Source: Kineosporia mesophila (GTDB lineage Bacteria > Actinomycetota > Actinomycetes > Actinomycetales > Kineosporiaceae). Taken from it: a DNA stretch of 64,000 nt. Of the stretch, positions 44,501 to 56,500 are shown piece by piece. The position numbers and the translations under genes were made by a program. The notes beneath the pieces were generated by a model. That model saw nothing but the letters and a program-made list of their open reading frames with translations, was not told where the DNA came from and ran no database searches. The stretch's first letter is position 1. Every line of letters starts with the position of its first letter. The DNA is taken from assembly GCF_021129235.1 (NCBI RefSeq), contig NZ_JAJOMA010000001.1:620001-684000 (forward strand). The letters are read 5' to 3'.

Positions 44501-47500
44501 CGACCTGCCCGAGCTGTTCGGCCATCGAGGCACCGACCGGATCAGTACCGAATCGGACGGAACTCCGGCCGCCCTGGCCGAAACGCCGCGTGACCCGGCC
44601 CGGGACGCGGCGTGGAACAACGCGGAGGCGTCCTACCGGGATGCTTTCCAGGACGCGATCAGGACCTCGGCCGGCGACCCGGCCACGGTGCGCCGATCGC
44701 TGGAGAACAACACCTTCGACGTGCCGTCCAGCACCCGGGACCGGCTGGTCTCCGACATCCGCGACGGGATGGCCGCCGAGCACGAGACGCGCGAGGTCTC
44801 GCAGTACCTGAACGACCTGTTCGACCGGACTCTCGGCGAGCTGAACGGGCGGTCCGGGCCGCCGGCGAGCGACCCCGCACGGGAGGCCCTGTTCGGTGAC
44901 CAAAGTGGGCGCGCGGCCCCGGCCCCCGAGCCGGTGCGCTACCAGAACCTGAGTGACGCCTCGATGGCCGACCTGCGTAACGACTTCCGGGCGGTGCCGG
45001 CTGACTGGCGCTCCAACGAGGACTTCCTGAGCGCCTCCGACCCGGCGCGGATGGACAAGCTGAAGGACGAACTCGCGTTCCGTCAGCTCGCCGAGGACCA
45101 GGTGACGCGGGTCCACGACAGCTGGGCGAACGAGGGCACCCGGCTGACCCCGGAGGCCCTGGACCGGGTTCGCAAGGTCGCCGTCGATCGGCTGCGGGAC
45201 GCGGCCGCGAAAACCTGGGACCGCCCGGGTGAGTTCGAGAGCGAAGTCATCCAGCAGGAGGCCCGCCGCACCGAGCCCGCACCCGGGACGGACGCGTTCA
45301 AGAGCCGCCAGAACGACGAGACGGCCTGGCAGAACCGGGTCAACGAGTTCGACCGGAGCCTGACCGGCCTGGACGAGCAGTTGCGGTCCTCGCTGGCGGA
45401 CGAGCGTGGACTGCAGCAGGCCCTGGAGACTGCCGCCGGCGAATGGAAGGGCCTGCGGGGAGAAGAGTTCAACGGGTACATCCTGTCCGAGTCGGTGAGT
45501 GACCGGCTGGCCCAGGACTACCGGCGGGACGCGGCGTTCGACTACAGCCAGATGTGGACCCGGGACGTCAATGTCAATCGCTGGCTGAACGACGAGAAGG
45601 CCGCCGGGGATGCCTTCGGCGAGGCGCTGAACGACACCGGCCCCGATTTCCGGCCGGACGACTTCGACGGCAACCCGTTCAGCGATCCGCGTCCCTACCT
45701 ACGGACGGAGTCCGGGGACACGGACGTGCGGCTGTCCGACTCGGCGTCACAGAGCGACCTGATCGACCTCGCGGACGCGACGAGCACCACTGGCGAGCGT
45801 CCCGGTTCGTCGGCCACCACGTCGGTCCCCGACGAGAACGTGCGCACCGGTTCCGAGAGCATCGGCGACGTCCAGCTGACGATGGAGCGCCCGCCGGTCG
45901 AGACTCACCGGCCGGAGTCGGCGCCCCCGATCCGCACCCCCGAGCAGATGCTCACCGACCCGCGTCCCCAGGCCGAGCACGACCTCCAGACGCAGGTCCA
46001 GGTGTGGGCCGACCGCGGCGTCCCCGAGAAGACCGTCGACGTCGCCAAGAACGCCTTCCTCGACACGGTCGAGCAGCGGGCCGCGGTGCACCTGGACAAC
46101 TCGCAGTTCACCGGCGAGAGCGAGGGCGCCGCGAAATGGGCCACGGATTACCAGCAGATGCTCCAGTCGCACCCGGATCAGTGGCTCGACCTCGCCGAGC
46201 GGGGCGACGCGTGGACCGGCCAGCTGCAGGAGACGCTTCAGCAGGAAACCCGGATCGTCGATCTGGACCAGCTGGGCCCGAACCCGGACCTGGCCCTGAC
46301 CACTCTCGAGCACGAGTTCCTCAACACCGGCATCCAGCACTTCCCGGATGTTGTCCGGCCCGGCGGGCTGCACCGTGCCCCCGAACTGGACCCGGCCGCG
46401 CTTGAGCGGGCCGAGACGGCGCTGGTCCAGGGGCTGCAGGACCAGCTCTCCGGACTGAGCGCCACGGGCGCGCCCCTGCACGAACGTTCCGGCGCCGAAA
46501 TTCTGCTCCCACCAGACCTTCTGGACAGTGCTCGCACCGCCCAGGTCGACGTGGAGACGTCCTTCCACGATTACGTGCGCTACGGCGAGCACCCGAGCTT
46601 CCAGGCCCAGGTGCGCAGCGACATCGCCCAGGCCCCGCCGCGTCCGGAGACCCTCACCGATCCGGTACAGATCGAGGTGGCGCAGCTCCAGCAGCAGGTC
46701 AGGCAGCTCGACCAGGCCGCGCGGGACCTGCAGGCCGACCGCCAGCAGCGCTCGGCCTTCGTCGACATCGTCAACGACGCACTGAGTCGGCAGGACTGGG
46801 AGGGTGCCGCCGGCGGCCTGCAGGACTTCCGCTCGTTCACCGAGGTGCAGCAGCTGCACGAACAGCTCACCGCCTTCGACGCGCACGTCGAGCAGGGGTT
46901 CGACCGGCTCGCGCCGCTCGGGGTCGAACGCGCCGAATGGTCCGGGCGGGTGCAGGACGTCCAGAATGCCCGCGCCAGCAGGAACCTCGACGAGATCGTC
47001 ACCGCACTGGGTGATTACCGCTCGTTCGTCCGACAGGACCGGGCTGCCGACATCCTGGTCCCGGAGAACGCGGGCAGCGGGTTGTCCCGGACCCAGCGGA
47101 CCGAGCTCGAGAGCATCTTGCGGGAGGTCGACGTCGCGACCGGCCCGGTGGACCGCAACCGCCTGCTGCGCACGTCCACCGATCTGTACGACCCGGTGAC
47201 GTTCTCGGAGCGGATGACAGCGCTGCAGGAGCAGATCCGCACGTCCGGCGGCCCGGACCAGGCCAAGGACCTGTCCACGAACCAGGAACCGCAGCCGCAG
47301 CTCACCGAACTGACCGTCCCCCCGGTGGAGACCGAAGGTGGCCGTGGGGCAGCGGGAGTGGGCGCGAAGAAGCCCGAGGGCGTCCAGCTGGTCCGCGAGC
47401 TGCATGCGGTGACGCTGGAGGGACCGGACGGGTTCGAGTTCGTGCTCAAGCCGGGCGCCGAGGCGGTGATGGACCACCGGCCGGGTGGTGACGGGGCAGT

Positions 47501-50500
47501 CATGGCGTACCACGTACGCAGCCGGGACGGGGATGTGACCTGGCGACCGGACGAGACGGGAGTGTGGCAGGAGGAGCCGCAGTCCGCCGTCCGGTTCGAG
47601 GCGGAGCTGGCCGCGCTGAACGACCGCCCGGAGCTCGCGGAGGCGCTGAGCGGGATCGCGGATCGCGGTCTGGATCAGGTGACCGCACCGGAGCTGACGG
47701 ATCTGCTGCACAACGGCAGCAAGGAGGACTCGCAGGCGGCGGTGTACGAGATGATCCGTCGGGGGACGGGTAAGTCGTTGCGGTGGACGCAGTTGGACGC
47801 CGTGGAGGCTTTCGGGGCACGTGATTTCGTCCAGATGTCGGCCGGCGAGGGCAAGTCGTGGGTGTTCTTCGCCCATGCGGTGGTCGCGTCGCTGCACACC
47901 CCGGGCAAGGCGGTGCAGGTGGTGACCACTCGTGACTCGCTGGCCGGGCGCGAGTTCCAGGAGTACGTCCAGCTGCTGGAACCACACGGGATCAACGTGC
48001 GCCTGATGAAGGAGGACGAGCCGAACCCGCAGCCGCTGACCGCGGACGGGGAGCCGGCGCCGACGGTATTCATCGGGACGGTGGGGAACCTGGCCTTCGC
48101 GCAGCTGAAGGGCAACCAGGTTCCGGGGGACCGGGCGTTCGTCGACGAGGTGGACGAGGCACTGGTCTTCACCACCGGTGAGTTCATCCTGGCCGAGGGC
48201 GCGGGTCTGAAGGCCCGGCCGGAAGTGGTCGAGAATGTGCGGTGGGCCAAGTCGCTGCTGGACTCCGCGTTGGAGGACGGGAGCCTGAACCCGGAGAAGT
48301 TCGGCCGGAGCGAGGACACGCCGAAGGCACCGCTGCAGCTGACCGCGCAGGGGCAGGCCACGGTCCGGGACCTGGCCGGGCGGGACCTCACGCCGATCGA
48401 GATCTCGCGGATAGAGATGGCCGCGGTGGCCAGGTGGGACTACCGGGCGGAGGACCACTACCTGGTCTTCGACGGCAAGGTCCTGATCATCGATCAGTCC
48501 ACCCACAAGGTGATGTTCGATGCGGAGAAGTCGTCCGAATCACGCTGGCACGGCAACGAGGCGGAGAACCGGGCGAGCCTGGCCCAGGCTCTGGAGGCCG
48601 AGCACGGTCTGGAGATCCGTGCCGACATCGACAGCAACGCACGGGTCAGCACGGTTGAGTTGTTCCAGCCCGAGCACACCGGTGGCAGCTACGACCACAT
48701 CACCGGTGCCTCCGGTACCGCCCGCGGGCACGAGGACGTGTTCGGTAAGTTCTCCAGCCGCGGTGACGATGTGGCGGTACGGGAGATCGCGGAGTACTAC
48801 ACCTCGCAGCTCCAGGGTCAGGACAAGTTCTTCGCCGACGAGCAGGCCAAACTCGAAACTCTGGCCGAGGACATCCGCACCACGTGGGCCGGTGGTGAGG
48901 GCCGGCCGCAGTTGATCGTGGCAACGAAGAACAGTGAGGTCGCGAAGATCTCGGCGTTGCTGGGCAATGATGTGCCGCACGTGGCGGTGGATGCGCGGTG
49001 GATGGCCACGCAGGGCGGTAAGGCGGAGGCGGAGTTCAAGCGGATCACCGACGAGGCCGGCGCCGTGGGCAAGGTCCTGGTGGTCAATATGCAGGGAGGC
49101 CGCGGCACCGATATCCAGCCCAGTCAGGCCGCTCTGGAGCTGGGTGGGCTGCACATGTCCGGGACCGGGCGTTCGGCGGTCTCGCACGACGTGGACGTGC
49201 AGGCCATCAAGCGGGCCGGGCGAAGTGGCGCACCGGGTGACTACACGATGTACAACAGTGCCGGCGACGATTTGTTCACCGACCCCCGCGTGCGGACCGC
49301 CGTCATCCAGTACCGCAACGCCCACGCCACCGTCGAGCAGGCCCAGCAGGCCCACGACCAGGCCCAGACCATCCAGGACCCGGCCGCGCAGGCCAAGTCC
49401 CAGGTCGACCTCACCGAAGCCCAGGCCGACCTGGCCCATCAGGAGGCGGCCCTGCGTGAGTGGGTGCCTCAGTTGCAGCCCAACCACCCCGACTATCAGC
49501 CCACCGCCGTCACTCCGCAGAGCCATCCGCTCAACGGCGGGCCGGCTCCGGACTCGGCGCCCAAGACCGTCGACTTGCCCGGCGACGGCATGCCCCGGCC
49601 ACCTCCGGGCGGGCTGACCCCCGACGCAGCCTTCGCGCTGGCCGAATTCCAGGCCCGCAGCTCCTATCCGGACGCTTCCGGGGTTTCCCTGGACGCGCTG
49701 AAGAACGCGTTCACCCAGCAGTGGTCCACCCTGGACAAGCAGATCCCGGCGGCTGGCAACAACCTTCAGGCCTGGCTGGACCGCAACGCCATCCGGGTCG
49801 CGATGGGCGATGCGCTGATCACCTCGATGCAGCAGCAGTTCGGCCGGGCCGGCCTGACGCCCCTGCCCATGCCGCAGGCGGACGTCCCGCAGTCACTGCC
49901 GCAGCAGGCCGCCATTGCCTTCGCCGACCTCACGGCCGGAATTCCGCAGGGATCGCCTCTTCTCGAGCCGCAGCCGCTCCCCGGCGACTTCGCCGAGACC
50001 GGGAACCTGATCGACCTGCGTGACCCGGTCGCCCCGATCGACGGGATCCGGGCCGATTTCGTCCGTCAATGGGTCGAGCTGGGCGACGCACCCATCCTGA
50101 CCACCGACGGCGCCGACGCGATGGCCGCGTTCAGCGACCTGGTGCGGGCCCGCTCACAGTTGCTGATCGACACGCTCCAGCTCCTCGTACCCACCACTGC
50201 CCCGACCACCGCCCCGGCGGCCCCGGCTTCCTGGGCCAACCCGCTCAACCTGGCCCCGGCCCATCTGAGCGAGCTGGGTTCCCTGATCGACCCGGGCATC
50301 GCGGTCACCCGGATCGACGACCTGCACGACCTGACCAGCGTCCCGGTGCACGACCTCGACGGAAAGCCGTTCGCCGTCCAGCGGTACGACGCCGGTGACG
50401 GCCCGACCACCCGTCTGATCGTCCGGACCGGCTTCACCCCGGGCTCCCACGTCTCCACCGAGGATGTCCTGCAGACCCTGGACGATCTACGCACCGGCCT

Positions 50501-53500
50501 CCGGGAATACCTGAACGACCAGCCGGACCTGCGTTTCACGGAGGGTCCGCTGGACGGCGACCGACTGGAGGTCGACATCCAGTGGGTGCCCGAACCGGGA
50601 AGCATCTGGGACGCCGACCCGCACCTGGTGCTCGACCTGGTCCGGCCCGGCGCAGGTCTGGCCGGCCAGAACCCGCTGACCACCTGGCCGGTCGGGCGGC
50701 CACCGGTGATCTACGCGGCCCGGTTCGCGCAGAGCCTCTGGAACGCGATGGGGCTGACCGGCCCCGAGATGCCGGGCGGGATCGTCGTACCCCCGCCGGT
50801 GCAGGCACGTTTCGATCAGGCGGAGACCACGCTGGGCAAGCTGCCCGCCGCGGCCGCTCAGGTGATACTGGAGATCGCCACCGAGATCGTCACCACCGAC
50901 AGCCACCTGCCGATCGCGATCGAGACGGCCCGTCCGCGGGTCTACGACGACATGGTCCGGGCGGTCGCGGCCGAGTACCACCGGGAGGGCTGGGACGCGG
51001 CCGAGGCCCTGTCCATCACCCTGGCCCAGGATCTGGGGACGAGTCGGCGTTCGGGTCTTGCGGGCGGTAGTGGCCGTGCCTCGGACTGGCCAATGTCCTT
51101 CCAGGGGGCCGCGTTCACCCCGGGAGAGTCGTCGAGTCAGTTCGTTCCGCAGCCGAGGACCTTGTCGGAGTTCCTGGACCCGGAGGAACACTGGAAGATC
51201 TATCTCTGGGACCACGACCAGGAGTTCGCGGCCGAGGACTACCCGCAGAACCCGGGGTCCTACTACGATCACGACGAGCAGCCCGGATTCCAGGCCGCGA
51301 TGCAGCGTGCAGTCGAGATGTTCCTGAATCAGGCCCCGGGCGCGCGCATCACCGCGGACTACCTGAAGTTCATGCACGAGGTCGCGACCCAGGGCGTGAG
51401 CACCCGCGACGACGGCGATCAGACACCGTTCGTCTCGCAGTGGTCGCCGGCGAGCCCGCAGGTACCTACCACGGCACCGCTGCCCGACGACGCCGAGCTG
51501 GTTCCGGAGCTGAGGAACGAGCGGGTCAACGGACGCCCCCTGGTGATGAGCGGCTCGCGGGCCGCAACGACCGCCCCCGAGAACCGGCCGATCGTCTTCA
51601 CCGCCTACGCCGATGATGGCGGTCAGTTCAGCTATACCCGGACCGGCCGGTTCAAGGACCGGATCTACGTGACGCAGTACACCCAGGAAGAAGCCCCGCT
51701 CATCGCGGACGCCATCCTGGACACGATGTACGCGGAGATCGCGGCCGCCAACGGGCAGACGCCCCAGGTGTTGCGGGCGATCGCGCGGGGCGTGCGCAAC
51801 CTGCACATCGCACACCTGTTCCCGGACGGGAACTCCCGGGTCGGCATCCTCCTGTCATTGCCGAAACTGCTGATGGACCACGGGTACAAGCCGGTGCGCT
51901 GGCTGTACATGAATGACGACTTCAACGGCACCGTCACCCTGGATGAACTGGCCGGGCGCCTGGCCGGCGGCCAGGATGCCGTCTGGCCCATGGAACAGGC
52001 TGCTGCGCAGACGGCCTTGGACTCCTACGCTCCGACGGACGCGGACACCATGTCGGCCGGATCGGGCCAGGATGCCGAGTGGTTCTCCTACGAACCGGAA
52101 TCGGAGCAGTTCCGTCCGGCCCGGGCTCCGCAGCCGGGAGTTTCCGAAGGCATCACCGGGGCTCTGGGAGGCCTGCATTATCTGCCGCCGGAGGGGACTC
52201 CGGCTACGACTGCGCAGTCCGTCGACACCATTGGGTCTCTTCTCCGGGCCGTGCCGGATGTGGCGGCGGCTGCCGACCACCTCGGGCGGCACTGGCCGGA
52301 CCTGCTGCAGACCGCGATCGATGCCTTGAACAGCCGGCCCGCCGCCCAGGGGGAGTCGGTGGGAGCGGCCCGGGCGGCACTTTCCGGGGTTACGTCGGCG
52401 CTGGTGCGTCTGTCCGCCTCGTCGGCGGCTCCGGCCGATCAGCAGCAGGGGCTGCTCGCCGATCTGCTGAGGGCCTACGACCTCGCCGATCAACGAGTTC
52501 ACTCCGCGCTGACCGGTCCAACGGTGCTGCCGACCTTGGAAGCGGTCATGCGGCCGGTAACCGGCACGTTCCCGCCGCGCACCGTCGGCGTGGCGGTCGA
52601 CGGTTCATATGTGGTTGCCCGGACACCGGAGACCGAGCAGCCGGCAAGCCTGCGTAGGTTTGATGTGTTCGGTCCCGACGGGCGGCCGCGGGGGACGATG
52701 CGCGTCCAGATCGGGCAGGGCGAGGACTTCGTCTTCTTGGATGAACGGGAGAACCAGTCCCCGGTGCCCGGCGCTCTCGACCTCCTCGCCTATTACACGG
52801 CGGAACAGTCGACTCAGCCGTACTTGCAGACGATGAACGCTGTCAACCCCAGGGTTCAGCAGATTCAGGAAAACGAATACGGCCTGATTCCCCTGCCGGG
52901 TTCGTCCGCGGCGCGCCGCGACTACCGTCAGCCGCGGGAGGAGATGCGGGCAACTGCGCAGGGGCGTCTCGAGCGGCAAGGCTGGTCTCTGGCCTCGCAG
53001 GAGACCCCGGTGACCTTCCAGCCCTGGGTGAGCTCGGATCCGCAGTGGAGCCCGGTGACGCCGAACGGCGAGCCGCTGGCGATCGCCACCGAAATCCTCG
53101 AAGGCGGGGCCGAGCGAACAGTTTCGGGCCGGTTCACCAACACCGGCGAATTCGAGGTGGTCGATCCGGGGAACGGTCTCGAGGTGCGCCGGCTACGGCC
53201 CACGGCCGCACCCGGTGGCGGGACCCGGTGGATGGCCGGCCCGCTGACCACCAGCGACCGGCGGTACTTCGGACAGCTTGCGGCGCAGTGGGGTTTCGCG
53301 GGCGAGGGCGCAGCCGAAGCCTTCGTCGCAGATGGCGTCCGAGTCGGCAAGGCTCTTCGGCCCGACCTGATGCTTGCCGGCTACACCCTTTATCGCCTGC
53401 GTCAGGGAAACCGGAGTGTTCTGGTCCGGGCGATGCTGGACGATGAGGGCCGCGTAATCGCAGCGCGGCGGGCGCTACGCCTGGACGAGTTCGCAGAGCA

Positions 53501-56500
53501 GAACGACGAAGGGCACGATCTGCTGCGGCAGCTGCAGGACGCGGGCTGGACGGTCCGGGCCACCCACGGTGCCGGCCGGGTGGACGCCGCCACCCACACC
53601 CTCCATCTGGACGTTCACAACCAGTCCGCGTGGTGGATGCTGACCCAGCTTGCTCAGGTCGCTCTCGGCGGCCAGACCGGGCGGATTCGCCCGGAAAGTT
53701 CGACCACGCCGCGCCGGCGGCCCCCGCCCCGGCCACCGCGAGGCGGGGCCCGAGGGGGGCGAGGCCTGAACACGCCCCTCGTTTCGCCACCGGCCCGTGG
53801 GCCCCGTCCGGGGATCTCGACGGGTATCCCCGGCGCTCTGGCGGGGACTCATTACGAGCAGCTCACCGGAACGCAGGGCGGCCGGGTCGTTGCGCCCACC
53901 GTGGTGGACAAGGCCACCGGCCTGGCCATGACCGACATCGCTGGGGAGGCGGCGGGCCTGCCGTCCGGCGGCTATCGCTCGCGCTACCTGGACCTGCTCG
54001 GTCAGGTGACCGGCGACCTCCCCGCACCGATCGAGCTGGCCGATGCCGGGCAGGTCGAGTCCGTGCCGGTGGTGCCGAGGAGCATCAACTGGACGAATCC
54101 GGCAACCGGCGAAACGGTCATGTCGGCTTTCGGTGTGCAGCGATACCTCCTGCCGGGTGCCGAGGCCCCCACGACCCGCGTGCTGGTCCCGGTGGTACTA
54201 ACGGCCGGTCCGGGCGTGAGCGTGCAGGAGCTCGAGCAGATCCGTGACGAGTTGGCAGCGGGTATCCAGGAGACGTTCAACGACCCGCAGTTCCGGTTCC
54301 GGACCGGTCCGGTGGGCGACCGGCTGGAGGTGACGGCGATACGGCCGACGCAGGATCTGCCGGCGCCCCGGCCGATCTCTGTGGTCCGTCCCGGGCCGGA
54401 CATCCGGATGGATCAATTCGCCTGGGTCGTAGGCCAGCCCCGCAGCGCGTACGTGCACGAGTTCGCGCACTTGCTGACGATGCGGGACGAGTACACCGAC
54501 CCGACCGTCGGGACCGACGGCAACGAGCTGCAGTCGGCCCGTTCCCGTCTCCAGCCGCTCCAGCTCACCGGCCCGGCCGACACCCCGGCTGCCACCACTG
54601 GGCGCCTGGATCAGGCCCGCGCTGCCATGGACGCCCTGATCCAGGCCCATCGGGAACTGCCGGAAAACCTGGGGACGGTCGTGGCCGACCCGGTCGCCGC
54701 CCGGGCGAAGGTGATGACGCTGGTCCGGCAGGCCCTGGAGGGCGACGTGGCCGCGACCGCCTCCCTGGCCACCCTCGACCAGATCTCCGCGCGCAACGGG
54801 TCGATCGGCGAGAACATCGGCGAGAACATCCAGCAGGCCATCAGCCTGGTGGACGAATACAACCGGCGGCTGTCGACGGCCGGTGACCAGCGCGCGGTGA
54901 CCGACGACGGCCTGCTGGCCGAGTACCGTACATTGGCCGGTGATCTGGCCGCCGTCCCCCTGATCGACGCCCTGCTGCGGACGGCCCCCACCGACCGGGT
55001 CCGCCCACGGTTCACCACCGCGATGACGGCGGCCCGAAACGGTTTCGCCGCACTGGCCCGACCGGACGCCCAGGCCGACCCGGAGCAGTGGATCACCCAG
55101 GCCGAGGAATTGGCGGCGGCCCACTTCGATCTGAGCGACCTGGTCGACGCTCAGGTCATGGTCAGCGCCAACGCGAGCCTGAAGGCCTTTGCCGACCATA
55201 CTCTGACTCTGCCGTTCAGCGGCCCGTCCCGGGCCTACGCCGCGCAGTTGCTGAACCCGTCAGTGACCTCCCGGACAGCCGGATCCGAATCGTCCAACGT
55301 AAGAACGGATTCCGTTCCGCTGGTGACGACCCAGCCGGAGCGGATCGCTCCGATGAGCATCGAGGCAGTCCTGCGTGAGACCGGCGCCGGATCGGTCACT
55401 GCTACGCAAACTGCGCCGGCCGGACCGGTGAACGCCACGCGCGGTCTGGCCCGGACGCTGATGCGTCTGCCGGCCACCTACGTCCAGACCGAGCAGCACG
55501 ACCAGGCGTTCACCGAATTGAGCCGCGTGGCCGAGCCCTTGCGAGGCGGCCAGGCGCTGGCGTCGAACTGGCCGGAGAGGCTGTCGGCCCAGATCGGTCT
55601 GGGTCGCAGCGCAAGCACGATCAGCGAGATGTTCACCAGCACGAGTCAGGGCCGGGCCCGCAACGCCCTGCCGACTCTGCTGACCCTGAGCCGCCTGGCT
55701 CTGGATGTCTTCGGCGAGGACAGTTTCGGTACCACCGAACTGCGGGGGCTGAGCTGGCTGCATGAAGCGGTCCGTCAGTTGTCGAGCGGAAAGGGGCGTC
55801 CAGCGGCGGGCGCCGAGGTGTCGACGGCCGACCTTCTCCGGCTGTTCAAGGACGAGATCCGCGACTCGGCCGACCCAACCGCGGTCACCATTGACGACAT
55901 CCGGCTGCTGGTGGAGCTGGCGACCGCCCTGCCGACGGGAGAGACCACACCGGTTCAGGGGCCGCTGTCGCTGAGCGACTTGCGGGACAAGTGGCGAGAC
56001 GCGGGGCAGTCGCTGCACGCCTCGGCGCAATCGCTGACCTCGGACCGGGCGCTGGCCGTGGCCGACCTGTCCACCGCCGTCCAGGTTCTGCCGGAGAACA
56101 TCCGCAACCAGCAGGCGCTGGCAGTCGCGGCGGCGCTGCGGGCGGCGGACACGCTGCTCGCGGACTTCTGGCGGCCCGGGCAGGACCACCGCCTGGACCA
56201 GGTGCGCGACGCTCTGGCCGAGGTCGACCGAGTGGTCGGGGAGATGTACACGGCGGCCGCGGACCACGTCCGGACCACGTCGCTGGCCGTCCTGGACCAG
56301 TTGCGCGCGGACCTGGCCGGCCTGGCCCGGGCCGGGCTCGACCAGGAGACGGTCGCCCTGTTCGCGCAGCAGCTGGACGAGCTCGGCCAGGTGCCGATGG
56401 ATGCCCAGGCGGTCGACGACCTGGTGGACCTGCGGGACCTGCTCGAGGCCGAGCTGGAACTGATCGGGCAGTTGCCGCCGGGAGAGCCGGAAGTCGTCCT

